Shown piece after piece: positions 31,055 to 43,833 of a DNA stretch of 64,000 bases. A program made the translations under genes and the position numbers. Under the pieces are notes generated by a model. It did not search any database and was not told where the DNA came from. It saw only the letters and a list, made by a program, of their open reading frames with translations. The stretch is from the NCBI RefSeq assembly GCF_037975245.1, contig NC_092572.1, positions 33,949,989 through 34,013,988 of the forward strand, written 5' to 3'. Numbering within the stretch: position 1 is the stretch's first letter; every line of letters starts with the position of its first letter. The DNA is from Apostichopus japonicus (taxonomy: Eukaryota > Echinodermata > Holothuroidea > Aspidochirotida > Stichopodidae).

Positions 31055-34000
31055 CTGAAACAAAAAAAAAACTTTTAATAGCATGGAAAACTTAATCATT
31101 TAACAACAATAGTTGTGAATGATTAATCAGGAAGTTGCTACTCCAGCTTGAAAACTATGTTCAAATCAGTATAGGCCTATGCCCTAGAAGCAGAAACCCA
31201 CAATGTGCAACAGATGTAAGCATGTTGAGAAATCTGTTAAAAGCAACAGAATCATCTACATTGTTGGTTAAGGTGTAATACTATGGAAAGAGGGTCACCA
31301 TACCTGCTTCGTCTTCCTGCTCTTTTTCTTCTCCTGCTTCTACCTCTTCATGCACATCTTCCTCAGTATTTTCTGGACATGAGTGTAAGTCTTCCAATAT
31401 GTCCAGCAGAATGACTGAAGGTCCTATGGAGAAATGAAGATGATTCATAGTTTCATTAGAAGTGCAAACTCATGCATCTGGATGTTGCAATCTTCGTAAC
31501 TTCCAATGAAATGAGATGATGAAATGGATAAAAAGAATAAACAATTTGCTATTTCAGCACAATGTAATGACAGGAAGTAATGGTACAATTCACATTTAAG
31601 AAGGACAGAAGCTACAAGTTAATGACTTTAATGTAATTCACTTCTGTCATGGATGTTTATGTGAGACTCATTAGTTTTAATAAGAAACTATCACATTGGG
31701 AATTACATCATGCACTGGACATGACATTTGACACTTTTTTAGGATAGGAATGCTCACTGACACACTGAGTACTAACAAGGGTTTGCCTGAGTGTCATGGT
31801 GACAAATACTCCCCTAAGATACTACAAATCTTTGTCACTCCAGTAACTTTTGGAGATAATAGATACAAAATAAATACCCTGTAATATATCACCTTGCATG
31901 TCACTAATTAAATCTGACATTCACATGATATGTCCACGCTTCTCTCTGTGAGATATCGTGTTTACAAGCTTTACTTCACAACACATACACATGCATGCAT
32001 CACGACTAAAAAGGTTACAATTATCATCAAAACCAAAAATGATGAAATGCAATGCTTGTTGTATGCATAAGCAAAGAATGTTCTAACCACTGCAATAAAG
32101 ATATACATGAAGTAGAACATGACAGCCAAACCACTAACCTTCTTGGTCGTAGGATGGATGAACAGCTTCACCACGCGTCTAGAGCCTTGGTCCTGATCCT
32201 GGTCTAGCATTTGACTATCATCACTCACAGACACTGCAAACAGAAATTACAGAGAAAGGGAACAACACAGTCAGCAAGCACATTATATAAAATTGATTAT
32301 ATTTGTTTTGTTTTAAGCTTTGATATGTGCAATTCTGCTGCCGACATATTAACATTCTGATCATGGTCCCTACAAAACTGCAGAACAAAACTGCAGAACT
32401 ACAATTAGCCTGAGTGTAGTACAGACATTTTGCTCCAGAGAATTTTTAACAAATGGTCAACTAGCTTAAACCAAAAAGTTTAGATTTTGAACAGGAAGTG
32501 AAATGACTTGTGCTGTAAAATCGAACGAAAGATATTTTTAAAAGGTATGTTATATCAGCAAACTTTAAGTTCGAAATAAGTTTTGTACGTAACATGTTCA
32601 TTTGCTGATGGGCAATTGGCATCTGGAGTAATAGTTGCATTGCTGGGAGAACCTTGTGAGGAAAAGCAATGAAAGTGAAATAAATTTGATTGGTTACAAT
32701 ATGTTCTCATGAGAACTTACACTATAAGTATATACAACAATATATGGACAATATGTGTACAGTCATGAGCACCATTACAGGACGAAAAACAGCAAGTACC
32801 CTAAGCCCAGGTCAAAATGTTTATGCAGTGGTGTAACTATAACATACCACTATCTATATTATGGACAGACCCCTCCCTCCTCCATTTCAGTGAATATATA
32901 TCATTGTCATTATATCCTTTTAAGCTGGTATTGTGTGTACCTACCAGCATGTATCATGTGACAATTTCAATGAAGTTCTGCAGCAAAAACACCCAGCCCC
33001 TATGTCCACTCACCCACCCCCCCCCCTTTCTACTCTCATATCATGTTTGTAAGTGTTCAAATTGTCCTGTTTAGCTTTATAACAATTGATGACTGTAAAT
33101 GACTGTAAAAAGCAAAAGGATATCTGCTCACTGAAAGGTATAACACTAGTTTGCCTCGTGAGCTGGCTAGTAAGACATACAAATAAAACAACAAACTTAC
33201 GGATGGTAATACTATTTTTGCTGCGTAATATTGCTTGCAGATCATGGACTCCATACGCAGACGGTCGTTTACAGGTAATACCAGGTGGCAGACCATCTAC
33301 CACAATATTCCCCATAGCAAGCTGCTTGTAGCTCATTGCTCTTCTGCCCGTACCTGCATCTGTGATCATATAAACCAAACATGTGTCCTTAAAATGTTGC
33401 AGGGATAGCAATGTGCCTTAAATCAGATAGCTAGTAACATAGTTTACTAGTTTACATGATAAACTCGAGCTCATGCCTCCATCCAGCTAACAGTGTAATA
33501 TTAACACACAAGAACTGTTCTATTCACTGGAAACTACCTTCCCAACATTATAGCTTTGCAAGTTTCCTTAAGTTGAAAACATTTTAATTCCTTTAAATTG
33601 CATATCTGGTGGTTTTTCTACATTCTCAAATCCGTTCATATTTATGTTACATCTTTTCACTTCCATTATGACAAATTGCATTATGTTATTGTGGGACTCA
33701 GTAAAACCTAGCACTTTCGGACAAAAAGATTCCTTAAACTTGCATATCTGGTGGTTTTTCTGCATTCTCTAATCTGTTCATATTTATGTTACATCTTTTC
33801 ACTTCCATTATGACAAATTGCATTATGTTATTGTGGGACTCAGTAAAACCTAGCACTTTCGGACAAAAAAATTCCTATTTTCACAAACATTCCTAAGCGC
33901 TCAAGTGACTGTAGTTCACCCTGACGTAGATGTGTGGAGTTGTGTGAGGAAAACCTTCGATCCAGCTATTCACTTCAGTACGGTACTATGCCTGTACAAC

Positions 34001-37000
34001 ACTCTGTCATATATAAACTGTTAGTAGCAAAATGCCAATGATTTGTGTAGTAGGATGTTGCCAATACACTTTTTAGAACCAAAGCTTTAGTTTCTTTGTG
34101 TTTCCCAGTCATCAAACCGACGACAAACGCTGCAGGCTTTGGATTTATTTTGTAAGGAGAACTCTCCAAGCCTTTCTCGCTCCCAGGTTTCCCACCGTAT
34201 GCCGGCAAAAATATGTTCAGCACACTCCAGAAATGATGACTGGGACAGAGGATACATTCTTCCGAAAAGTTTCCTTGGAACGAATTGGCGTTATGTTAGA
34301 TGTTTACTTCTAAACTCAGAATTGTTACCTTTTGTACGTCAATTTTTTTACCCTGGTCATAATTACCGTCACATTTCAGTCTGTGGGTGGTATAAGCAAT
34401 ATCTTTCATATGCCAGGCTGACCGTTGTTTTCACGTCACTTAGTCATATCTAGGTAAATCCAGGTTTATACGGACGGGTTATAGACAATGGGGATGAGAG
34501 AAAATATGACTTATTCAACCAGCGAAGAGTTTAAGCTTTTTTATTTACCTTAGGAAGAATGATGGGCTATACTAGATCGATACTGATTAGTACCATTTTT
34601 GGGCCTTCTGTTAATAGAGATAGTCATCCTTATTGGTAGGCTGGAAGTATGCTTTGAATATTTGGCATGTTTGCTATACAATTTGAAATTATCCATGCCA
34701 ATTGTGCTCGACTACAGACTTCCTAATGTATATATTTTCCTGAGACGGTAAAAGTTATTGCATTTGAAACTCTTAAAATGTGTAACAAGGAATCCATCAG
34801 GCATTTTTTTCTGTGGTGTTCCAATTGCTTGTGTATCTGCTTTTGTGCAGTTGTGACTTGCTGAAAGCATTATACTTTATGGCAGCAAGACTGAGACATA
34901 TACCCCGCAGAGCTTTGTATTTCTTGGATTCAACTGCATCCACTGACCGAAACTAACTGCAAACACGATTAATTGCAACAAAAATGAAGAAATACCTGAA
35001 ATGTTGATATTTTCACAAGGTAAGAATCGGAATTGCGGCAAGGCTTCAATATCATATCGCACACTATGTAAAGTGGCCTATAATGGCAACGAATCTTACA
35101 AAATATGATCAGTCGTTGATGCAGGTTTGTAACCATAATTTACTTGTAATTGAAGAACTGCCAACCAAAATGAGTTTAAGTAGCCATGTGTGAACAATTC
35201 TAACAACCATTTCTTTCTCCTGTAGCTACATGTTTATTGCAAGACTGAAGTTAATAAATGGCTCACATTCTTAAGAGAAGTAAAAGAAAGTCCATTGTTA
35301 TTGTTTTGCGTATGGGGTACACTCTGCAGAATGACGACACACGGTGACCTGTACGTTCATTAGCTTGTACGCATCACATTTCTGGTCAGTGAGAATCTGC
35401 TAACTTTAACATCAAATTCCTTTAAATTGCTTTCTTTTTCAACTAAACGGAAACCACTGTATTGTTTGTGTAGTAAATACTTTACTATGAGCCGAAAAAT
35501 TGGAATATAGCATTTTAATGTCTGCAGCTCATAATAATGAACAATCAATATTAGGCAGCTAATGTAAGTAGCACTGTGAACAATTGGGAAACTGATTGAC
35601 TGATGTTCCAGTTGTTCGTATTTCACTCAGCAGTTAAAGAATGGAATTTGACTTTATCATATCAAAAAAATTCCTGTTCATTGCTAATGAGTTATAAGTG
35701 ACAATAAGACAATAATAATATTTCTCTCCCAAGATGCAATCGATGAACGTGAGTTAGTCAGTTTTACTTACAGTATTTTTCGTTAAAGAGATCCTGCACG
35801 CTGGTACGTAGTGTTGCACGGGTTGCTTCTTTAACAAGACCATCAGCATTACCCCCTATTGAATGAAACAGAAAGAAGAAAAAAATCACAAGTTTGATCG
35901 ACCTTCAAAATGAATGTATGACCTTTGAATATTTCCTCATATGCAGTTGATATTTGTGGGATAATTGTACGTATATATATAAATGTATATGTATGTATAT
36001 TAGATCATCCTGCAAGCAGGAACTCGCGCTACTAATGCTACTGTACATTACACCACCTAATAGATTTGACTTCTACTGGAAAACCCATTCATATAATTGC
36101 TCTACTTACTACTTCAAATTTACATCAGCCACTCTTTTTTTCTTGGTTTGCTAGAATTTGAAAGGGATGTTGGTCGGTAAGAGCGATGAAGTCAAAGCAA
36201 TCTGACTTCCAGGCATTAAAGTCTCTATGCCACTTGACTAATAAATAACTGCAATGAATAATAACTCAACAATGAAATTGTTTTGCATACCTATAACACT
36301 CAGTCCAAATTTTCGTAAGAGTTCTACCTCTTTATCTAAAACGTTTGGCCTTCAGTAGTTCCCGAACTATGGAGATTTTGCTCTGTATCTATGGCAACGA
36401 ACATTGCTTCATAGTCCAATTCTTGAAGTTGAAAACACTGGAAAGAAATGAAGAACAATTATATTACTCCCAGTAATATGAACAGACATTTAAGCACCCT
36501 CAACAATCTCACACACGCACACACACAGTTCATTGCAATATTCAGGTAAATTATTGAATTGCTAGTTATTTGAGCCAACGATAACATAGCAGATATGCTT
36601 GTGACCTCTATGAAAGAATACAGTAACTGGAGTTAACATGCAACATCACAGAGTCAATCTGTTTCACTGGTTATGACTTTTGTGATAATTTGATTGTGAT
36701 TGTTGTTTTTTGTTTAATACTTTGAAATATGACTTTGCTGTTCTTCAGTACAGAGCAGAAAATTCCCTCACCCACTACTATTGAAATCACATCACTGTAG
36801 CTTCCTAGTTGGATATTAATAAAAACAATAGGAACAGTGAAGGTTTTTCCTCTGCTTTAATTGCAATAATATCACACTAATATTTCCACTTTTATATTTC
36901 TATAGTAACAAATGTGGAGGTACGTAGCGGTTCCATGCAAGTTCTATCATATGGGGGAAATTGGTTAGAGTTTGCGTCTTAATTCTTATGTCAAGTGTCA

Positions 37001-40000
37001 AGTGCATGGGAATGTTGTACTAGAGTATCTTCATCGGTAATGAAATATAGAGAAACATAATTTGGCATAGTCATTGGAGTCCTACTCAGGTAATAAAAAT
37101 ATAAGTGAAAGACTATTTAATAAGCAGCCATGATAACACCTGCAATGTCATACCTACAGATGGGAGTGAAACAATATGCAGCTCTAATTGTTTTTTATAT
37201 GCATACAGATTGTTATAGTCATCAGTCTTCCATTGAAATTTCTGCAGTATGTAACTGACATACCATGAAATTGTGTTTATAAACACTCTCACTGCAAATG
37301 ATAGCCTTGGTTACTGCTATTTCAGTTTTTTTACCATTTTCTTGATTTCAGTCAAAATGTGCCTCGCCATGACCTTCTTATGCTCCTGCCTGATTGTAGC
37401 ACCTTTGGCTTCCATCCTATTTTTGCTATCTGCTTGCTCCTTGTATTTGCTTACTTCTGGTGTACCCTTGACTTTCTTCCATGCTTCATTGGCTTTGTTA
37501 AGGGTTGTAGCCTGGTTTTCAGGTGATGTTGCTGCAAAACAAAAAAAATTGAAGATTAACTCATTTAGGCAATTATGATAAAGGCAGCTCAATGTCAGTA
37601 TTTTATACAGATAGCTGCATCCCTAAAGGTGGTTAATTACTTGGAATTCAGACAGAGAACTTGTTTCATGCAATGAATGTACGGAGTGTAGCATATACAG
37701 TATAGACCACTCCAGACAACATTACACAGTATTACTTGACTACTTGCATGCAGATCTATTGGACACATTTGTGCAGGAGACAACCCATTGTCCTATATCC
37801 CACAAACCATGCATGCTTACATAGAAGATATTTTGAACACAAAATGACTGGAACCAGTACACGACTTGTGATCAGGCCTCAAGTAATTAAATTCTCACAA
37901 ACAATCAGGACTAGAGAACACTATGAATCTTGATCAGGCATTGCAAACTTAATATAATGAACACATGTTAATAATCTCTAGAAGTAGGCTCCAATTCAAA
38001 TTCTTGAATATATCCCAGGCATATCTACGTCACATCGTAAGCCATACATGACCTTGATCACAAGCTCATGAACAACACAGATACCAATCATCCAACTTCA
38101 TCAAATTTTATTCAGTTACATTGGACACCGTGTGAAAAGAAGAATCTTTCCAAATTTGGACACAGAGACAGGCTGACAGACAGATAGACAGGCTGACAGA
38201 CAGACATGATATCCTTACCTTGGTTGCATAAAGGTGAACATTGTCGTGTTGAGCTGTGTATGAGCTGACTTATGGTAAAGAAATTATTAAAAGCTCACCA
38301 CTTTCTCTTCTTATGGCAATTTAGTAACCAACATGTCACCCCACATTTTGTGAGTCCTGTGTTGGATTTTAGACTCCCACCCCAGTCAGAAAGAGCAAAC
38401 ACCTGGGTGTAGTACCACCATTATGATCAGTACTAGTATCACATTTTCTTAATTTGTTTTTATTTGAAATGTCATGGCATGCATGCTAACAATCTATGTC
38501 ACAGCTAATCAAGGAAAGTGATTGTGGGAAGGATAGAAGGGGGGGGGGGGGGCTCAAGCCACCTCCTTCAAAACCACCACAAAGAAAGCCAATAGTAAAG
38601 CTGGATGTTCGCTCAATTCTTCTAACAATACAATTAAAAGACTTGTGACTTGCATCAGTAACAAGGTTGGATTTTCTTGACTACTCAAATATAATGAACT
38701 TCATGTCTACTGTACCCACCATGTTCTGAAATATACTCTGCCATGAAGCAGCTATAGGCACTCTTTTTCCTGGGTTTTAGTGAATGTACTTTGCTGCGGC
38801 TGCCAAATTTTCTTCTGACTTGCTTTGTTTTTTTGTTGTCAATCCAGTTCTAATGAGATGTATAACAAAAATACATAAAAAAAAGGTGTGTCTAGTGTCA
38901 TTCAAACAATTACAAACAATCCAATAAAGTATGATCAAGTCAGAAGCTAAATTCAATTTAGTGATGGTACTTGGCCTAGAGATATTGAACATTCCTGGAA
39001 CATTTCTTCATGTTTGTCTTTCACCTTCTCAACTATTGAATGCAATTTTTAATCGTCAGATTAATAACACAGATTTGGTCAACTCAGCTTACCAACATTT
39101 GGCTCATCAACATCATGGTAGCTGATGGCAATTGCCATGCGTGGCAAGCATTGAATGAATAATCACTGCTGCAAGTGTAGGTTACAAATTTTGGTAAACA
39201 GTGTAATTCATACAAAATCCAGACAGGCCTAAGAATATGCTGATGTAGCACATTATGTTGCCAATGAATTTAAGTGAAAGAAGGTTGAAGTCAAGTATTG
39301 TTATAACGTAATGATGGGAGATGTAGGTTTAATGGAAAAGAACTTGCCACGCTGCTGCTAAGACTTGCTTCAAATGCTTAATGTAGAGCACCACAGAGCA
39401 AACACATTTAAGCCTTGCAAGGAAGGCCCCAGCATTCTACATACTGGTAGCTGAGATGATGATTTCTTAACCTGAGCTCTGAGATATCCTGATAGCCTGA
39501 TTGCTGCAGGCTGCCATACAATCATATAATTCCAATGAACCCAAACTATGTAAATTTTCAAATCAATCTGCTAACTCTTTATTAGGAAGACCCAAACAAA
39601 ACTTCTTTCACAATGCGCTGGAAATACATTCAGCTGTGACATTTCAGGATATGGCCAGAGATTGAGGTAATTTGCCTCCACTATACACAAAACATACTGT
39701 ACAATTACAATATATGAAATAAATTTCTCTGTTTACAGTGGACCCCCTGAAGGAGTTCAGGTCCAATCTAGGAGATCCTGAGATTATGGATGGTAAATTT
39801 GTTCTGCAGTTCAAATGCAGATCTGAACCATGAAAAGTTTAAAGACCCTGTGTTTGAGGAATTTACAAGATAAGCTCTGCAGAGGGGTAGTAGACGATCC
39901 CTAACAAAGCTGTTTATTCATGACCACAGATTAACTGAGACCTGTACACAAATTATGTGACATAGTTTTATACATATGGCAAGACAGCTACATAACATTT

Positions 40001-40954
40001 TATACTTAATTCCAACGGCATGATCACATACTGGGGATCTAAGTGTAAGCAGGATATTCATAATAAACTGGCCTATTGAAAGAACATCCAGTGTAGCCGG
40101 GGGGGGGGGGGGGGGGGGTGGATGAGGGGGAGTGGGAATAATTTATAGAACATCCAAATTTGCAATCTTACAAATGTCAGATACATGTCATGTTTGCAGC
40201 ATTTCTTAAAGGTTAATGACTAAATTATACTGCTGACCAGGGTAAGAATGAGTAGGCCTATGTACTATGTAAACACTGTATAAGGGTATAAAAGAATGCA
40301 TTTATCACAATTCTCAAGAGAACAGACAGGTATGTATCATGGCTTGCATGAAACTGCTCACTCTGGTCTGTGAGTCACAGAGTACTGCTCCTATGGGAAA
40401 TTAAACAGGGAGTTTTTCCTACAGTATATTGAGAACACATAGACAAGTGCTATACAATGTGTCCAGGCAAGACCTATTTATGAGGTTTCTGAGAGATGCA
40501 GAAGTGATGACCTCTGAATTGACAGAACAGTTTGCACAATTTACACCTGCACCATCCCTAGCCGATGTACAGTACAGCGGTTCACCAACTTTCACATTCT
40601 GATGAATTATGGATTAATTTTACATGGCACAACTGACTCTACCAGTCATTATTGGCTTTCTTACTGGAAAGACCCTAGAGTACATTTAAGTGGGCTTTCT
40701 AACATCACGCCCGGGTTGAGCTCTCAAAATATCAAACTCATAGGAAACGAAACAGCGGTGGCAGAAAATTAACTCATTGTTCAAATTTGAGCAAAATAAT
40801 AAATATTAAACTGACCTTTATTCTTCTGGCACTTAATGAAGTTTGTTTTGTTAACTCCAATGTCTTTTTCTTGTTCAAACTGCTCCCATAACTCTGCAGC
40901 CCATTACACCAATATTCCTCAAGTAGTTTAATCTCATCAGCAGTAAGTTAATTC
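30897..40954 (-). CDS. KDZ-associated gene, 3' half: HTH, HMG-like, chromodomain
   Basis: Minus-strand exons in order of reading: 40954-40816, 38849-38720, 37531-37335, 36437-36291, 35855-35772, 33353-33201, 32233-32132, 31423-31304, 31054-30897 (stop TAA at 30899-30897). From 38849 on, all phases agree if one base missing in exon 36437-36291 is allowed for. Domain order: homeodomain-like helix-turn-helix, basic stretch, HMG-box-like part, a conserved region of unknown function, an acidic linker and a chromodomain. Such modules are DNA and chromatin binding, fitting a transposase or a protein derived from one. KDZ-type exons lie upstream on the same strand and probably belong to it. An in-frame TAA just inside the first exon, and the frameshift, argue that the copy is decayed unless they are sequence errors. 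Confidence 0.65.
31304..36437 (-). CDS. Exons: conserved middle region and acidic linker
   Basis: Exons 36437-36291, 35855-35772, 33353-33201, 32233-32132 and 31423-31304. Readable pieces are [84 protein letters not shown] and [19 protein letters not shown]. The LPPG-PSAYGV-L segment recalls uncharacterised proteins of marine invertebrates that also carry HTH or HMG parts. I know no function. The last exon is Glu-rich and leads into the chromodomain. The frame is broken once, in the T-run at 36338-36341 (+ strand A-run). Confidence 0.6.
33588..33872. repeat. Tandem duplication, unit 142 bp
   Basis: CATATCTGGTGGTTTTTCTR starts at 33601 and again at 33743, and the following 120 bp (ATTTATGTTACATCTTTTCA ... 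CCTAGCACTTTCGGACAAAA) is nearly identical. Two copies lie in an intron of the KDZ-associated gene. The high identity means recent duplication. Confidence 0.9.
37335..37531 (-). CDS. Exon: HMG-box-like segment
   Basis: This 197-nt exon (acceptor TTTTGTTTTGCAG, donor ATG-GTAAAA) encodes [20 protein letters not shown] followed by YKEQADSKN and a basic helix ending TEIKKM. Together with [14 protein letters not shown] from the exon before, it follows the HMG-box outline: Pro-x-x-SAY-x-x-F, then W-x-x-(h/v)K, then Y-x-x-x-A. An HMG box would bind and bend DNA. The call rests on pattern only. Confidence 0.6.
38161..38215. repeat. CAGACAGG-type microsatellite
   Basis: GACAGGCTGACAGACAGATA is repeated immediately as GACAGGCTGACAGACAGACA. 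A degraded relative (GACAGATGGGCAGACCGACG) is at 47700-47800. Confidence 0.8.
38720..40954 (-). CDS. Exons: homeodomain-like helix-turn-helix
   Basis: Exon 40954-40816 encodes [20 protein letters not shown] and [16 protein letters not shown]. Exon 38849-38720 continues [20 protein letters not shown]. The junction ARRIK-NWIDNKK reproduces helix 3 of a homeodomain (x-x-IKxWFxNRR-like). The first exon, read from its best acceptor (TTTTGTAG), meets an in-frame TAA (40950-40948) before LTADE. A weaker downstream AG (before ATTAAACTA) would avoid it. Basic residues after helix 3 fit DNA binding. Confidence 0.65.
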
Positions 40955-40999
40955 CTACAAAAGAAACAGAAATGTAAATTCTGCTGGGGAAGCAATTAA

Positions 41000-43800
41000 A
41001 TTTAATTTACAAGAAGCCTATTTAGCAACATGTAGTCATATTTCAAAAGCATAATTGCTTAAATGCTTGTTAAATTTTTATTTACGTTTTAATTAAACCA
41101 ACCAATATTACATGTACTAGCAACTTTATAATTGACTTTAAAAAATTGAAGGTTTACTGTATTTGGCCCTATATGCTAGATTTTCAAATATGATCACCTT
41201 TGGACAAAATTCTTAATCTTTTTATTACCAATCTAGAGGAAATTTACCATTTCTGCATGTCCTTACTTGGCAATATTCAGGTGAGCATGCAAGGTGCCCA
41301 GGTCTTTCCTACATTATGCCTTATAGCTTGTCCTCACTATTTGTTTTACAAGTGACTTAAAGGTTATATGCTACCTCAGTTGATTCCTCTCTAATTTGTC
41401 AACGGGGAATATGGCAAGACTTTAGAAGGTTGTAACCAGGGTAAATGTCATCACAGCTGCTGCTGAGGGTTAACGCCATAACTTTAACCTCAAAATCTTC
41501 TCAAGCTGAGATAAATTCCAAGGACAGGATGCAGTTACAAATTGCAGTGGAATTTATATTTATTTATTTCAGAAACACTTAGTTTCTACAGCACTAATCA
41601 ACAGGCCCGGTAACAGCTAAAAGAAAACCTGCTTTAGGAACAGTTACAAGAATATCACTACATTGATTGAGGATGGGGGGAATGAAAACAAACTATAGGC
41701 TTATGTTGTAACTGCCCTGTATACAGAATGTTAGATAAGGTACCTGTAAAACATTTGAAAATATTTAGAGCAATAAGAACAATGTGCCAATTAGCTATGA
41801 GTAGATGGAAAATGAACAATTGGTATTGTCACCATTATTATGTAGAATAATGGTTGACTGACTTCATACAGTACCTTGTATTGATTGATGGCAGAGGCAT
41901 AAAGTGGCCCGGTTAGACTCTTCCCCAATCACTGATGAAATGATAGTCCCCCACATCAGCTGCAAGTATTTCAGCTTTCATCCTAAAATTAGTGTCTTCT
42001 AGTTTCATTTAATGACACAGTTGTTATTAAGATGTGTTGTTGTATGTCCCATTTGTTTTTGCAATACATTTAAGTCAAGTGTAAACAGCTTCAAGTCAAA
42101 CAGCCAACATTCACTTTTTTTGCGAAGAATGGTGAAAGGTTCAAATTCTGCACACTTGTTGTGATTATTTTTTTTTTATTCTTGTATAAATTTCCATTTT
42201 ATTTTGACCATTTGGTGACCCCCCCCCGCCCCTCCTTTTTTAAGTATCCAGCTTAATACCTGCATGGAAAAGGAAACTCAAATTTTGGTTTTGAAGTGTA
42301 GGGTTGCAGTTTATTGCCTTAAATCACTTACTGTTGATTAATTCTTTCACTGCGTTATTAATAAATGGGTAATGAAATTTAGAAAGATATAGAACGTTCC
42401 ATTGGCTACTACACTAAATATGATTAACTCATAGCTGCATGATTTCAAACTCTGAAAACGCTTTAGTTCACTGACATATTCTTTCCCCCTGCCCCCCCTC
42501 CAAAAAAAAGTAACAGACAGCAACCCAATTGTACATCCTAGAGCCAATGACACTGATACATTGCAAACACATTCAAACTGCATTAAATATATACAACATG
42601 TGGGGACCAGTATATGAGAGGGGGCAGACCTCCTTAGACAATGCCATGTGTGTGCACTAAAAAATTCATTACACAATATGAAAATAATGATATCATCCAT
42701 GACAACTCCCTCCCCCCCCTTCCTTCTGATTCCACTACATATACAGAGAGTTACAGTGGTGGCATGCAATCATGTAGTACTATCAGGAATATGTACAGAA
42801 ATGTGAGAAATCACTTGGGTTTAAATGAAGCATGTTTTTTGTGAAGAATCTAACAAATCGAAGTAAAGATATGTCTCAGATGTACTGTAATCTTCTTGGG
42901 AAACAGTGTTACCCTTCTGTTACCCTTCACCTATGTATACTTCAGATCTGCATGAACTTCTTTTTCAGTCTGTGATATATGGTGGGTACAAGCAAGGTAT
43001 CACACACAGACACGCACGCATGCAAACAGATACTGTATGCACACTCACAAGGCAGCATGGTTTATACAAAGTGTATGATTTCATTGCAACCAATTTCATA
43101 ACATACCACAAAGCTTGATACAGATCCAGATTTTTAACGTAAATGTCTTTCCAAGAAAGATTGATTTCTGTAAAAGATGAACAGAAGATACTTTCTCTTT
43201 TGCTTGAAAATAGCCATGTAAGCAACAAATGCAGGTACATTCCATTAAAGGTTACATACAATTTACATACAAGCTCTTCCAGCCAAAAACATATTATATG
43301 TGCAAGAGCTTGCAGGTAACAAAAAAAAAACAATTTGCATCTAACTTTTGTTTCGTTTTTTTGTCCCATTCGAAGAGTCCTTCACTTTGAGAAATCTGGC
43401 CAAGCAGTATGCATTCCAGGAAGACAGTAAAGTAACAATTTAGGGAAAAAATTGTCAATCTTGAAAGATACAAGAAAAAAAAACCCTGGCAGCTGACTCT
43501 TATTGTAAAGGATAATGACAAATGAAGTCTTAGGAAAATTCATAGCAAACAGATTCAGCATAAGAACAATATATTTAAAATATGTTTCAATCTTAACAAA
43601 TCTTCTTCAACGGCGAACTGTTTGCTCTGAAGAATAATCTGTCAAGATCAAAACATCAGGCCTAGAATTACTTTTGCCATGTTGATATAAAAGGGTTTTA
43701 GCATTGTTTATCTTATTAGTGGAATCTTGACTGAAATGAAAAAGTATAATACAAAAAGCATAGCAATCCTATAGATACTACCCTCTTCTCCAAGCATCCA
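41000..43800. other. Intron-like region without recognised exons
   Basis: Lies between the KDZ tail exons and the helix-turn-helix exon. At least one more exon is expected here to reconcile the phases, but I could not identify it. Open frames such as 42347-42769 and 42965-43369 (-) show no domain pattern. Confidence 0.4.
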
Positions 43801-43833
43801 GCCCTGAATTATTGAGAGAAGTCATAAACTCAC

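Noticed and set aside
42347-43521. Several minus-strand frames of 75-140 codons
   Set aside because: Hydrophobic, with poly-Gly/Phe runs from homopolymers. No domain and no matching splice chain.
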